Shown here one piece after another: positions 1 through 10,546 of a DNA stretch of 64,000 nt. Under the pieces are notes generated by a model. That model did not search any database. It saw only the letters and a list, made by a program, of their open reading frames with translations, and was not told the DNA's origin. Within the stretch, counting starts at the first letter, position 1. Each line of letters opens with the position of its first letter. The stretch lies in assembly GCA_947491305.1 (NCBI GenBank), contig CANLIL010000009.1, positions 1-64,000 on the forward strand, read 5' to 3'. Source of the DNA: Flavobacteriales bacterium. Its GTDB lineage: Bacteria > Bacteroidota > Bacteroidia > Flavobacteriales_D > Crocinitomicaceae. The translations under genes and the position numbers were made by a program.

Positions 1-1
1 A

Positions 2-253
2 TCGATTAGAATCACTGGCATCGACAACCTTGGTTTAGTAAACCGCCTTACGGAAATCATTTCCAAAGAGCACAATGTGAACATGAAATCCATTTCATTT
101 GAAACGGAAGACGGAATTTTCGAAGGCTGCATAAAAGTCTTGGTCATTGATACGCATGATTTAGAATTATTGATGCGTAAATTTGAAGGGGTAGAAGGTG
201 TTCAACGTGTTCAACGTTGGGATACAGATGAAGAGCTATTGGCGAGCGAGTAG
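2..253 (+). CDS. RelA/SpoT family (p)ppGpp synthetase/hydrolase, C-terminal ACT domain (5' truncated by window edge)
   Basis: Frame 2 reads SIRITGIDNLGLVNRLTEIISKEHNVNMKSISFETEDGIFEGCIKVLVIDTHDLELLMRKFEGVEGVQRVQRWDTDEELLASE*, a typical RelA/SpoT ACT terminus; absent from the ORF track because it is truncated. Confidence 0.88.
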   Translation, partial: SIRITGIDNLGLVNRLTEIISKEHNVNMKSISFETEDGIFEGCIKVLVIDTHDLELLMRKFEGVEGVQRVQRWDTDEELLASE

Positions 254-256
254 GGA

Positions 257-310
257 TCAATGCACAACCTTCATCCAATTTTTTGGAAGTAACAACAGTT
301 GCCATTTGAA
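257..310 (-). pseudogene. Remnant of the 3' end of the OstA-like gene (duplicate of 1578-1631)
   Basis: 49/54 nt identical to 1578-1631 in the same orientation; reverse complement reads FKWQLLLLPKNWMKVVH* versus FKWQPLLRPKNWMEIVH* in the intact gene. Confidence 0.85.
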
Positions 311-384
311 TACGTATGACATAGTTCTTAAACTACGTTTACTTCCAAAGGTTTAATATTATTTAACTTTTCCATAGATACGAT

Positions 385-1260
385 TCAATGGTAATTTATT
401 ATTTTATAGTTTCTGCTCCATTCACTCCAAGAACCTACATAAAGTTTAGGGATTTCAAATTTTGCGTATGCAATTGCTAAAAGTGTATGACAAGCGGTTA
501 CGCCAGAGCCACAATGAACAATTATATTTTCAATTTCAACGTTTCCAAAAACTTTTTCATACTTCTGTCTAAGTAAATGAGGAGCTAAAAACAAACCATT
601 TTCGTCTAAATTCTCTGTGAAAGGAATATTTATTGCGCCAGGAATATGTCCAGCAATTAGATCAATTGGTTCAGTTTCTCCATTATAGCGTTTCTCTTCA
701 CGAACATCAATAATAAGATGTTTTTCTGAATGTGAAACTTTTTCAATTTCTGAAATTTCAGCAATTTTCAATTTCCATTTTTCAACTTTGCATAATTCTG
801 TTTGGATGATAATTTCTGTTTTTGAACTTATTGGATAATCGTACTTTTCAGCTTCCTGTAATCCACCATTTAATACTTGTACTTTTTCATGACCAAATGA
901 TTTTAGCATCCACCAAAATCTTGCTGATGCATTTGATCCATTTTTGTCATCGTAAATAATAATATGACTTTGTCTGGAAATCCCAAGATTTGATAATGTT
1001 TCCGCAAAACGTTCAATTTCTGGTAAAGGATGCCTTCCACCAATTGAAAAATCTTCTTTAATTTCAGCAAGTTGAGAATTTAAATCTATATATATCGCTC
1101 CTTCTAAATGTTTTGCTTCGTAATTAGATTTTGCATTTATTCCACTACTAGCATCAACTATAACTAAATTTTCAGATTTTGATAATTTCAGTAAATCTGA
1201 CACTTCAATAATTGGTGAAAAAATTTCATTCATTGTTCTCTGTTTGTTTTTTTTATACAA
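385..1260 (-). CDS. Sulfurtransferase, tandem rhodanese (3-mercaptopyruvate/thiosulfate sulfurtransferase-like)
   Basis: Two rhodanese-like halves, active-site loop HCGSGVTACHTLLA; start may be the internal Met at 1233. Confidence 0.88.
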   Translation of the reverse strand: MYKKNKQRTMNEIFSPIIEVSDLLKLSKSENLVIVDASSGINAKSNYEAKHLEGAIYIDLNSQLAEIKEDFSIGGRHPLPEIERFAETLSNLGISRQSHIIIYDDKNGSNASARFWWMLKSFGHEKVQVLNGGLQEAEKYDYPISSKTEIIIQTELCKVEKWKLKIAEISEIEKVSHSEKHLIIDVREEKRYNGETEPIDLIAGHIPGAINIPFTENLDENGLFLAPHLLRQKYEKVFGNVEIENIIVHCGSGVTACHTLLAIAYAKFEIPKLYVGSWSEWSRNYKIINYH

Positions 1261-1577
1261 TTACGCGAAAGGTACTTCAGCTTTATTTGTTGTTTAACTT
1301 ACATTTAAATCCCTTTTAATCGGTTTTTAAATTTAATGAAGTTGATTAATAAAAACTTAAAGTTTTAAGTTCAATTTCAAGGCAGAAATGACTTTATAAA
1401 TACTTTAATAACTAAAGAATTGATGAAAAAATAACATCAATTTTAGATCGGATTTCTACTTTATTAATGTCTTTTTTTTTAGATTATAACATTTAAAGGT
1501 TTCAATTATTTTATATTTCTATAACTAATCTACAAATAAAAGTTGAATGTGCTATTAATAAAAAAAAATTAACATCC

Positions 1578-3116
1578 TCAATGCACAATCTCCATCCAAT
1601 TTTTTGGGCGTAACAACGGTTGCCATTTGAACGTGGAAATGTATTGTTCGTCTTTGTTGATTTTATCCATTGGGTAAAAAATACCGTCTGGTTTGTCGAA
1701 GTAAGTGATGTTTTTTATTTCACCACTGTCTAAATAGATTTTCAATTCACTGGCATACAAACGGTTCATACCCAATCGCTTGATGACAAAATTGGAATCA
1801 GTACTTTTCTCGTCCCTTGGATAAAAAATTGTCCGGGCATTACCAATTACGTCTGTTCGCACTAAATCATTTGCTTGGAAAAAGGCTTCAATTTGCTTTC
1901 CTTCTATTTGATTGAAATAAGCGCCTTTGTCTAATTCCATCACAACAGATGCTTTTGTTAAAATGGAAATATGATGAATCATCGAATCTTTGATCAAAAT
2001 GGTCATTAATTCTCCTTTTAATTCTGCATTGTTCGACCAAACAATTGGTTTCTTAAACAAATTCAATTTCTCTGCTTTGGCGTCAAACGCGATGCTGTCG
2101 CAAATAGATTGAATACCGCTATTGAAAAGTTTCACTTTATGATATCCTTTTGAAAACAAAGGTTTACCAAGACTGTCATTTTGATTGAAAAGTGTGTCAG
2201 CATGAATGTACAACGTGTCTTGGCGAAGTATTTTTGTCGCCAATGTGTGTCCAACTATAATGCTGTTGTTTTTTATAGAAGAATAGCGTGCATAATCCCC
2301 TGAAAAACTCATGGCTTGCAAAGAATCTTTGAAGTAAACGTGACCGCGACCAACCGATTGACCTAAATGTGGCTGGTAAAATAAGGTATCGCCTTTGATG
2401 TGTTTGCCATTCTCAAAAATTTCACCAGCTTTTAAGAAACGTCCTTCTTTGGTTTCAACGTTATACCACCCTTTTTTACAAAACATTTTTGTAGCTCCTC
2501 TTTTGATGTTGGTTGGACCAAAAAAGTAGGTAGTTTGTTTGGCGTAAATAAATTGTAAGGTGTCTGTAGTCATCGACAAGTCTTTTTTGCGGTACACCAC
2601 ATTTTGACTAAAGAAAAAACTATTCGCTCGTGGATAGAAATAGCCAATTTTACTGGTTAATACTTCATCGTTGGTACTATTTTCAACGCGACCACCTGTT
2701 CGGTAAACTCCTTGACTCAATTTGGTGTCATAGTCCAACGAATCAGTCGTTAATTTGTATTCAACATCGCGCACCCGCACGTTTCCCCACAAACGCGCTT
2801 TACGTGTTTTTCCATTGTAATATAAGGAATCGCAAAATAAATTAATACCACCTTTGGTAATATGCACATTTCCGTAGGCGCGTACTTCTTTTGTTCTTTG
2901 AAAATAATGCGCAGAATCGCTGTACATCGTATTTCCTTGGTAAATAAAACTCACTTGTCCCACCAAACGATGGGCGCCAGTTTTTTCATTGTATCCTAAT
3001 AATTGAGAACCTTTTACTAATTCAAGAACATTCTTCTGTCCCCAAAGCGTGATGGGTGACAAAAAAAATGCGCTTAAAAAAAGCGCAATTTTGAGAGTAT
3101 TCTTGTAATTTTTCAA
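1578..3116 (-). CDS. OstA-like / LptA-like protein with signal peptide
   Basis: Signal peptide plus OstA-type repeats (GNVHITKGGINLFCDSLYYNGKTRKARLWGNVRVRD). Confidence 0.8.
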   Translation of the reverse strand: MKNYKNTLKIALFLSAFFLSPITLWGQKNVLELVKGSQLLGYNEKTGAHRLVGQVSFIYQGNTMYSDSAHYFQRTKEVRAYGNVHITKGGINLFCDSLYYNGKTRKARLWGNVRVRDVEYKLTTDSLDYDTKLSQGVYRTGGRVENSTNDEVLTSKIGYFYPRANSFFFSQNVVYRKKDLSMTTDTLQFIYAKQTTYFFGPTNIKRGATKMFCKKGWYNVETKEGRFLKAGEIFENGKHIKGDTLFYQPHLGQSVGRGHVYFKDSLQAMSFSGDYARYSSIKNNSIIVGHTLATKILRQDTLYIHADTLFNQNDSLGKPLFSKGYHKVKLFNSGIQSICDSIAFDAKAEKLNLFKKPIVWSNNAELKGELMTILIKDSMIHHISILTKASVVMELDKGAYFNQIEGKQIEAFFQANDLVRTDVIGNARTIFYPRDEKSTDSNFVIKRLGMNRLYASELKIYLDSGEIKNITYFDKPDGIFYPMDKINKDEQYISTFKWQPLLRPKNWMEIVH

Positions 3117-4388
3117 TTAATGATTACTTAAAGTTTGCGTTCTATCCGGACCAACTGAAACTACTTTAATTGGTACTTCTAATTTTTCCTCCAAATATAA
3201 GACATAATCTTTTAATGCTTTTGGTGCATCGTTATAATCTGTTAATTGTGTCAAATCTACATTCCATCCTTCTAATTCTTCGTAAACAGGCGTCAAATCA
3301 ATACCGTTGACATCAAACGGGAAATAATCCACTTTTTCTCCATCAATAATGTAGTGTGTACACACTTGAATTTTCTCGAAACAACTTAAAACATCTGCTT
3401 TCATCATTGAAAGTTCTGTTACTCCATTAATCATGATTGCATATTTCATTTGTGGAATATCAATCCAACCACATCTTCTTGGGCGACCTGTTGTTGCACC
3501 AAATTCACGGCCTTCTTGACGAATCAATTCACCCACTTCATCGTCTAATTCTGATGGGAAAGGTCCACTACCAACACGCGTACAATAGGCTTTGAAAATT
3601 CCAATTACATTTCCAATTTTTGTTGGGGCAATTCCCAATCCTGTACACGTTCCTGCCGTAACAGTGTTCGAAGAAGTAACAAATGGATACGTTCCAAAAT
3701 CAACATCTAGCATCGTTCCTTGTGCGCCTTCAGCCAATACTTTTTTACCAGCTTTAAAAGCTTGGTCTAAGTAATGTTCGCTGTCAACAGCAGTTAAGTT
3801 TTTTAATACTTCAATTCCTTCCATCCAAGGTCCTTCCAACTCAGCTAAGTTGTATTCAAAATCTTTGTAGTGACTTAAAATACCGATGTGTTTTTCTACT
3901 AAAGCATCGTATTTTTCTTTGAAATTAGCCATGAAAATATCACCTACACGAAGTCCATTTCTTCCAGTTTTATCCATGTATGTTGGTCCAATTCCTTTCA
4001 AAGTTGAACCAATTTTGTTTTTTCCTTTTGCTGTTTCAGACGCTGCGTCCAATAAACGGTGTGTTGGTAATATTAAATGCGCTTTTTTAGAAAGTAATAA
4101 GCGTTTTTTAAAGTCGATGTTGAACGGAGCTAATTTTTCCAATTCTTTTTGAAAAATCACCGGATCGATCACAACACCGTTTCCAACTAAATTGATTACA
4201 TCTTCTCTAAAAATTCCTGATGGAATGGTATGTAACACATGTTTGATACCATTGAATTCTAAGGTGTGACCAGCATTTGGCCCTCCTTGAAATCGTGCAA
4301 TGATATCATATTTTGGTGTTAATACATCGACGATTTTTCCTTTTCCTTCGTCACCCCATTGTAATCCCAATAGTACGTCAACTTTCAT
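3117..4388 (-). CDS. purA: Adenylosuccinate synthetase
   Basis: VDVLLGLQWGDEGKGKIVD, GPTYMDKTGRNGLRVGD, TTGRPRRCGWIDI. Confidence 0.97.
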   Translation of the reverse strand: MKVDVLLGLQWGDEGKGKIVDVLTPKYDIIARFQGGPNAGHTLEFNGIKHVLHTIPSGIFREDVINLVGNGVVIDPVIFQKELEKLAPFNIDFKKRLLLSKKAHLILPTHRLLDAASETAKGKNKIGSTLKGIGPTYMDKTGRNGLRVGDIFMANFKEKYDALVEKHIGILSHYKDFEYNLAELEGPWMEGIEVLKNLTAVDSEHYLDQAFKAGKKVLAEGAQGTMLDVDFGTYPFVTSSNTVTAGTCTGLGIAPTKIGNVIGIFKAYCTRVGSGPFPSELDDEVGELIRQEGREFGATTGRPRRCGWIDIPQMKYAIMINGVTELSMMKADVLSCFEKIQVCTHYIIDGEKVDYFPFDVNGIDLTPVYEELEGWNVDLTQLTDYNDAPKALKDYVLYLEEKLEVPIKVVSVGPDRTQTLSNH

Positions 4389-4738
4389 TTGTTTGTATTA
4401 AAATGATTAAGTGCTTCTTCATAACTTTCGTAGATGGTGAAAATACCGTCTAATTTAGCTATTTCAAAAAGCGATTTTACATTACCTGTAACACCACACA
4501 CAATAACTTCTCCGTTTTTAATTCGATTTTTAGTTAATGAGCGGATGATAAAATTTATACCTGAAGAATTGATGTGCGTCAATTCTGATAAGTCAAAAAT
4601 CCAATTGTGTTGTTGTTCATTTTCAGTTGAAGCAAGTTTTTGTGCTAAAACTTCAAAATCTGTTTCAGTGATAATTCTACCACTAAAATGAACGGTATTA
4701 TTTGCTGTTTCTTGCGCTATGTTAAAACTGAAACTCAT
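4385..4738 (-). CDS. STAS-domain protein (anti-sigma factor antagonist-like)
   Basis: STAS fold pattern with [15 protein letters not shown] motif; ATGA overlap with purA. Confidence 0.85.
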   Translation of the reverse strand: MSFSFNIAQETANNTVHFSGRIITETDFEVLAQKLASTENEQQHNWIFDLSELTHINSSGINFIIRSLTKNRIKNGEVIVCGVTGNVKSLFEIAKLDGIFTIYESYEEALNHFNTNK

Positions 4739-5181
4739 TTCGTTTCTTCGTTTTTAACACCGTAAAAATAAAGCGAATGGTGTTGAATTGTAACATTGAA
4801 GACTTCTTCAATCGTTGCTTTAATTGCTTGAATACGTGGGTCACAAAATTCGATAACTTCACCAGTATTGGTACACACAAAATGATCGTGTTGTTTTGAA
4901 CCGTGTGATTTTTCAAACTGCGCCATGTTTTTTCCAAACTGGTGCTTACGAACAATGTTACAAGCTAAAAGTAATTCGATGGTGTTGTACAAGGTTGCAC
5001 GAGAAACGCGGTAGTTTTGGTTTTTCATTTTGATGTACAACGATTCGATGTCAAAATGCCCCTGATAATTATAGATTTCTTCGAGTATGGCAAAGCGTTC
5101 AGGTGTTTTACGATGCCCGTTCTGCTCCAAATATGCGGAAAAAATGTTTTTAACTGTTATTTGTAAATCCTGATTCGACAT
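4735..5181 (-). CDS. Fur family transcriptional regulator
   Basis: [51 protein letters not shown] overlap with the STAS gene. Confidence 0.93.
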   Translation of the reverse strand: MSNQDLQITVKNIFSAYLEQNGHRKTPERFAILEEIYNYQGHFDIESLYIKMKNQNYRVSRATLYNTIELLLACNIVRKHQFGKNMAQFEKSHGSKQHDHFVCTNTGEVIEFCDPRIQAIKATIEEVFNVTIQHHSLYFYGVKNEETK

Positions 5182-5198
5182 TTTTTGATCGAAAAAGG

Positions 5199-5206
5199 CA
5201 AATTTA
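5199..5206 (-). promoter_or_regulatory. Candidate Bacteroidota -7 box TAAATTTG upstream of fur
   Basis: TAnnTTTG match about 18 nt upstream of the fur start; no clear -33 element. Confidence 0.45.
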
Positions 5207-5317
5207 GGGAATAATTTTGGTTCTATTTTTAATTAATGTGGCGGATTTACCACCGTTTTTCAACAATTTGAGATAAAAAGTTGATAACTCAATTAAAAAC
5301 AATCGTTAATTCCTGTG

Positions 5318-5893
5318 TTAAGCATCAATAGTAGTTTCAATATAGTCTATTAAAGTATGGATAACTTTAATGTGAATTTCTTGCGCTCTATCTGCGTATT
5401 CAGTGTAAGGTGCTCTGATTTCAACATCGCATAATCCAGCCATTTTACCGCCATTTTTACCAGTCAATCCTACAACAAAAATTCCTTTTTCTTTCGCCGT
5501 TTTGATTGCTTCCAATACATTTTTAGAATTTCCAGAAGTAGAAATAGCCAACAAAACATCACCTTTTCTTCCAACAGCTTCTAAGAAGCGAGAAAAAACA
5601 AAATCGTATCCAAAATCATTGGCAACACAACTCATGTGACTTGGGTCTGAAATTGAAATTGCGCCCAGTGCTTTTCTATTTTCCCTGTAACGACCTGATA
5701 ATTCTTCTGCAAAATGCATGGCATCACACAATGAACCACCGTTTCCACAACTGATGATTTTACCATCATTTCGTAAAGATTGCACCATTAATTTACCAGC
5801 TGCTTCAATTAATAAATGATTTTCAGGCGTATTAAAGGCAGTTAAAACCTCCAAAGCTTGAGAAAAATGGCTTGCTATTTGTTTCGTATTCAT
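5318..5893 (-). CDS. gmhA: SIS-domain phosphoheptose isomerase
   Basis: [36 protein letters not shown]; start reassigned to MNTKQ at 5893 because the longer track start falls inside a -7 box. Confidence 0.88.
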   Translation of the reverse strand: MNTKQIASHFSQALEVLTAFNTPENHLLIEAAGKLMVQSLRNDGKIISCGNGGSLCDAMHFAEELSGRYRENRKALGAISISDPSHMSCVANDFGYDFVFSRFLEAVGRKGDVLLAISTSGNSKNVLEAIKTAKEKGIFVVGLTGKNGGKMAGLCDVEIRAPYTEYADRAQEIHIKVIHTLIDYIETTIDA

Positions 5894-5908
5894 TGCGTTG
5901 TTTTTTGT

Positions 5909-5916
5909 CAAAAATA
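5909..5916 (-). promoter_or_regulatory. Candidate -7 box TATTTTTG for gmhA
   Basis: TAnnTTTG match on the minus strand about 16 nt upstream of the reassigned start. Confidence 0.45.
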
Positions 5917-5997
5917 AATATTTTATTGGGACGAATGAAAATTCAATGAAACTTGTTATATTTGAATCGTGAGTTTACTCATCAAAAAATTAAAATT

Positions 5998-6429
5998 ATG
6001 AAGAAAACAATAATTGTATTATGTTCTATTTTTATTGCTTCAGTTGCGTCTGCACAAGCTGATTGCTTTAAAAGATATGAAGAAGCTTTTACAAAAAGAG
6101 GCGCTTACACGGTGTCTGACGAGATGCACAGAAATGTGATCATCAGTTTTTTTGAAAAAGATGGAGTTACTTGTGTTGCTGGTAAAGCGCGTGTTGAAAA
6201 CGGACAAATTGTTTCTATTTTCATTCAATACGATGATAATACGTATGAATCGTTTGAAGCATTGGGTAAAAAATTCTACAATGAGAAAAAAGCACCTGCG
6301 ATTATTACCAATGGAATTTCTGAAATGATTTATACCAATGATAATCAAAAATTGAAAGTTATTTTCATTGATAAATTAAAACCAAAACAAAAAATTCCAA
6401 AATCTGTTACAATACCGGACGATTTATAA
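5998..6429 (+). CDS. Hypothetical exported protein
   Basis: MKKTIIVLCSIFIASVASAQ signal peptide; start moved from 5953 to 5998. Confidence 0.7.
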   Translation: MKKTIIVLCSIFIASVASAQADCFKRYEEAFTKRGAYTVSDEMHRNVIISFFEKDGVTCVAGKARVENGQIVSIFIQYDDNTYESFEALGKKFYNEKKAPAIITNGISEMIYTNDNQKLKVIFIDKLKPKQKIPKSVTIPDDL

Positions 6430-6437
6430 TAGTTACT

Positions 6438-6467
6438 AATCCCAACCGAAACGTTGGGATTTTTTTT
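6438..6467 (+). terminator. Rho-independent terminator
   Basis: AATCCCAAC-CGAAAC-GTTGGGATT followed by T run. Confidence 0.85.
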
Positions 6468-6475
6468 GATGTTAG

Positions 6476-7270
6476 ATGCATTTTTTAAAAGATAAAATTG
6501 TTTGGGTAATCGGCGCTTCTTCTGGAATTGGAGAAGAGATTGCTATTCAAGCTGCGCAACAGGGTGCAAAAGTCATTCTTTCTGCTCGAAATATTTCTGC
6601 ATTAAACAAAGTTCAAACAACATTAAAAGATTCCACTAAGCATATGTGTTTGCAAATTGATTTGGAAGATTCATCTACTTTTAAATCTGCAGTAGATCAA
6701 GTCATTGAAAAATATAGCCGCATCGATTACTTATTCAACAATGGTGGATTAAGTCAACGTTCAACTGTTGCTGAAACTCCAATGGAAGTTGATCGTCGCA
6801 TCATGGAAATTAATTATTTTGGCAACATTGCATTGACAAAAGCTGTTTTGCCACATCTGATTAAGCAACAAAGTGGTCACATTATTGTCATCTCAAGTAT
6901 AGCTGGGAAATTTGGATTCTTTTTGCGTTCAGCATACAGTGCATCTAAACATGCGTTAGTTGGTTTTTATGAAAGTTTGTTATTGGAAGAAGCTAAAAAC
7001 AACATCCATGTAACGCTTGCATTTCCAGGAAAAATAAACACGGCTATTTCAATGCACGCATTGAATGCAAAAGGTGAACAGCATGGCGTTATAGATCATA
7101 ATCAAGTTACTGGAATGCCAGTGGAAACATGTGTCAAACAACTTTTGATAGCTGTTCAAAAGAACAAAAAAGAAGTGTTGATTGGAAATAAAGAAATTTT
7201 AGCGGTTAAAATCAAACGATTTTTTCCTAAGTTATTTTGGAGAATTATTAGAAAACAATCAGCTGTTTAA
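6476..7270 (+). CDS. SDR family NAD(P)-dependent oxidoreductase
   Basis: VIGASSGIGEEIA, NNGG, YSASKHALVG. Confidence 0.92.
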   Translation: MHFLKDKIVWVIGASSGIGEEIAIQAAQQGAKVILSARNISALNKVQTTLKDSTKHMCLQIDLEDSSTFKSAVDQVIEKYSRIDYLFNNGGLSQRSTVAETPMEVDRRIMEINYFGNIALTKAVLPHLIKQQSGHIIVISSIAGKFGFFLRSAYSASKHALVGFYESLLLEEAKNNIHVTLAFPGKINTAISMHALNAKGEQHGVIDHNQVTGMPVETCVKQLLIAVQKNKKEVLIGNKEILAVKIKRFFPKLFWRIIRKQSAV

Positions 7271-7708
7271 ATGAAATTCTTTTTCAGGAATAAATTGAAT
7301 GGATGGATTTTGTTCGTTTAACAGTTTACAGAATTCTGGGAGATTTTCTGGTGAAATGAAAACATCGTCAAATTTATTGTAATGAATAGATAAGCCATGG
7401 AAAGCTGTTGCAATTTTGAAAAGACTTCCTAATGAATTACTTTTTTCAACTTTACGAATACTGTTTATCTCAATTTTCTTCTTTAAAAATAAAGATTTAC
7501 AGATCAATTCGTTTCCTTCAATGATATAATAGGTTGTTTTGCTGTTGTAATAAATAAAACCCAATGAAATAACTAATAAGATAAATGGAGTTATTGAAAA
7601 TTCATCTTTAAAAAGTAGGTTTCTTATCGTTAAAACTCCTAATCCAATGACGATTAAGATAAATAAGAAGATTTTAAATTGCTTATCTAATTTTGAATTG
7701 AATTTCAT
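7259..7708 (-). CDS. Small membrane protein, possible bacterial PH-like domain
   Basis: Two N-terminal hydrophobic helices then YYIIEGNELICKSLFLKKKIEINSIRKVEKS. Confidence 0.6.
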   Translation of the reverse strand: MKFNSKLDKQFKIFLFILIVIGLGVLTIRNLLFKDEFSITPFILLVISLGFIYYNSKTTYYIIEGNELICKSLFLKKKIEINSIRKVEKSNSLGSLFKIATAFHGLSIHYNKFDDVFISPENLPEFCKLLNEQNPSIQFIPEKEFHLNS

Positions 7709-7718
7709 TATGTATTAT

Positions 7719-7750
7719 AAAAAAAGGCAGAACGATTAAATTCTGCCTTT
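7719..7750 (-). terminator. Rho-independent terminator downstream of glyA
   Basis: Stem AAAGGCAGAA / TTCTGCCTTT; T-run on the minus strand. Confidence 0.8.
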
Positions 7751-7760
7751 AATTTGTTTA

Positions 7761-9032
7761 TTACCATTGAAATAATGGACGATTTCCCATCAATGCGTTT
7801 ACATCTTTTTTAACTGCTTGAATGATTGATTCATTCGAAATGTTTGTTAACACTTTATCCATTAAATCAACTACCGCAATAATTTCATCTTCTTTGATTC
7901 CTCTTGAGGTAATTGCGGGTGTTCCAACACGAATTCCTGAAGTAACGAACGGAGATTCTGTATCAAATGGAACCATGTTTTTGTTGACAGTTATATCTGC
8001 TAAAACTAAGGTATTTTCTGCGTCTTTTCCTGTTACTCCTTTTGAGCGTAAATCAATCAACATCGAATGATTATCCGTTCCACCAGAAATAATTTCATAG
8101 CCTTTTTTCATAAATGCGTCTGCCATAACACGTGCATTTCGTTTCACTTGTGCCATGTAATCTTTGTAATTTTGTGTTGCAGCTTCACCGAATGCAACCG
8201 CTTTTGCAGCAATAACGTGTTCTAAAGGTCCACCTTGAATTCCTGGGAAAACTGCCGCGTCCAATAATGCTGCCATTGAGCGTAAGTTTCCATTGTTCCA
8301 TTTAATGCCAAATGGATTTTCAAAATTGTGACGCATCATAATAATACCTCCACGCGGTCCACGCAATGTTTTATGTGTTGTAGATGTTACAATGTGACAA
8401 TGTTCTAAAGGATCATTTAACAAACCTGTTGCAATCAAACCAGCTGGATGAGAAATATCAGCTAATACGAGTGCGCCAATCTCATTAGCTACTTTACGAA
8501 TTCTAGCATAATCCCAATCACGGCTGTAAGCAGAAGCACCACAAATAATCATTTTAGGTTTCTCTTTGTGTGCAACTTCTTCCATTACATCATAATCTAC
8601 ACGTCCAGTTTCTTTGTTAACACCATAGAAAAATGGTTGGTATAATTTTCCTGAAAAATTAACTGGCGATCCATGTGTTAAGTGTCCGCCATGAGATAAA
8701 TCAAAACCTAAGATTTTGTCTCCAGGATTCAAACACGCTAAAAATACAGCAGCATTTGCTTGCGCTCCAGAATGTGGTTGAACATTAGCCCAAGTTGCAC
8801 CAAATAAGGTACACAAACGATCGATTGCTAATTGCTCCACTTTGTCTACAACTTCACAGCCACCATAGTAACGTTTACCAGGTAATCCTTCAGCGTATTT
8901 ATTTGTTAATACACTTCCCATTGCGTTCATGACTTCGTCACTGACAAAATTTTCAGAAGCAATTAATTCAACGCCATGCAATTGTCGTTGTTTTTCTTCT
9001 TCAATTAGGCGAAATATTTCTTGATCTCTCAT
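7761..9032 (-). CDS. glyA: Serine hydroxymethyltransferase
   Basis: [39 protein letters not shown]. Confidence 0.97.
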   Translation of the reverse strand: MRDQEIFRLIEEEKQRQLHGVELIASENFVSDEVMNAMGSVLTNKYAEGLPGKRYYGGCEVVDKVEQLAIDRLCTLFGATWANVQPHSGAQANAAVFLACLNPGDKILGFDLSHGGHLTHGSPVNFSGKLYQPFFYGVNKETGRVDYDVMEEVAHKEKPKMIICGASAYSRDWDYARIRKVANEIGALVLADISHPAGLIATGLLNDPLEHCHIVTSTTHKTLRGPRGGIIMMRHNFENPFGIKWNNGNLRSMAALLDAAVFPGIQGGPLEHVIAAKAVAFGEAATQNYKDYMAQVKRNARVMADAFMKKGYEIISGGTDNHSMLIDLRSKGVTGKDAENTLVLADITVNKNMVPFDTESPFVTSGIRVGTPAITSRGIKEDEIIAVVDLMDKVLTNISNESIIQAVKKDVNALMGNRPLFQW

Positions 9033-9068
9033 TTGTTTAATTTTTATGGATACAAATATCGGTTTTTT

Positions 9069-9830
9069 CTATAAAATACGTTTCACACAGGTAAGTGAAT
9101 GTGTTAAATTCTTTGTTTCTGAATGGATGATTCCTTCTTTTGTAAGCATGTCCTTTCGAACCCATCCTGATGCATGAATAATTTCTTTGTTTTCGTTGAG
9201 GATGCCAACATGTATTATTTTTCCGTTTTTATTCGAGAAAAATGCCAAGTCGCCCGTTTCAATTTCTTCAAATGCTATGTCCGTTCCATTTTCCACTTGT
9301 TGTGATGCATCTCTTGGAAGGTTGCGGTCAAAAAAACGAAATACAATTTGCGTTAATCCGGAACAATCAATTCCAAAAGGCGATTTACCTCCCCATAAAT
9401 AAGGCGTGTTTAAATAAGCTGCAGCAGCTGAAAACGGATTAGTAGCTGTAATTGTTTGAGTTTTATCATTAAATGAAAATGAAAAAGGTCCAATGTTGAA
9501 GTTCGCTGAATGATCAATTGAGATGCATGATCCTTTGAAAATTTGTTGCGTTCCCCAAGGAGTTTCAATGTTACGGATTACTTCTTTTTGATACGTTAAA
9601 CCGTCTAACCAGCGTTTAACTTCTTTTTCAGAAATCTGTTCAATGTGTTTGATGTCAACAAATCCAACATAATGATCTGTAAGTGTAGTTATTTTCATCC
9701 ATGGAAGAGAAATTTCTTCAATTTGAACGATTTCTCCAAATAACAATTGAGAAACCATCTCTGCTGCATCCCTGTTTTCAGCGCGCAATGGAGAAATACT
9801 CACTTTACAAAATCCAAATTTAGTTGTCAT
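9069..9830 (-). CDS. NlpC/P60 family C40 peptidase with SH3-like N-terminus
   Basis: YLWGGKSPFGIDCSGLTQIVFR, HVGILNENKEIIHASG. Confidence 0.9.
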   Translation of the reverse strand: MTTKFGFCKVSISPLRAENRDAAEMVSQLLFGEIVQIEEISLPWMKITTLTDHYVGFVDIKHIEQISEKEVKRWLDGLTYQKEVIRNIETPWGTQQIFKGSCISIDHSANFNIGPFSFSFNDKTQTITATNPFSAAAAYLNTPYLWGGKSPFGIDCSGLTQIVFRFFDRNLPRDASQQVENGTDIAFEEIETGDLAFFSNKNGKIIHVGILNENKEIIHASGWVRKDMLTKEGIIHSETKNLTHSLTCVKRIL

Positions 9831-10408
9831 TATGCCTTCGGAAAATTGGGGTGTTTGATTAAATTAAGTGCTTGTTGAACATGTCGTTCGTTGTGATAAA
9901 CAACATACAACAAGGCATCTCCTAATCGCAAGCGAACAATTTTTGAAAACGATATTGGAATTTTTACTTTTCGAATGTTTACAGCAGCTGCGCGATCGAT
10001 TAGTGAAATTAATTGCACTAAATTGTTTTCAAAATCCTCAATGCTATTTGCTGTTTTTAGTTCTGCATTCGTTTTTGGGTTCATGGTGCGAATGGCATTG
10101 AATTTTCGTTTAACATTTTTAGCATTCCCTAATTTCATTGATTTCCAGGCAGATCTTCCCATAGGAGATGAAACGAAATCATCTGTAGGTGTTTTGAATT
10201 TAGTTACTTCAAATTTGTATAAAAATGTAGCATTATAATAACTCGCGAAGGCATTTAAATGAGCGAAAATCTCATTGATATTCCATGAATTGGTATCGCT
10301 TTTCCAAGATCGTTGTGTTTCAGAAAGACCTTTGAGTTGGTTTGAAACTTGTTCTAACGATTTGTTGGTGTTGGAGTTAAGTTCTAGGATAAGTTCGTGT
10401 GTTGTCAT
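9830..10408 (-). CDS. DinB family protein
   Basis: DinB-like pattern WNINEIFAHLNAFASYYN, VYHNERHVQQALN. Confidence 0.75.
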   Translation of the reverse strand: MTTHELILELNSNTNKSLEQVSNQLKGLSETQRSWKSDTNSWNINEIFAHLNAFASYYNATFLYKFEVTKFKTPTDDFVSSPMGRSAWKSMKLGNAKNVKRKFNAIRTMNPKTNAELKTANSIEDFENNLVQLISLIDRAAAVNIRKVKIPISFSKIVRLRLGDALLYVVYHNERHVQQALNLIKHPNFPKA

Positions 10409-10546
10409 ACTTAAATTGCTTGTATCAAAAATAACATCTTTTAGTGTAACTTTTATAAAAAATCAAAAAGAATAACATAAAATCTAAGAAAAGATAAAAA
10501 ACGTGTAATTAATCAATTATCCTTAAATTCGTAGCAAAGTACAAAC

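Noticed and set aside
2630-4691. Antisense plus-strand ORFs (2630-2845, 3592-3774, 3886-4152, 4434-4691) over ostA/purA/STAS
   Set aside because: Fully antisense to recognisable genes, no domain signature or credible initiation context.
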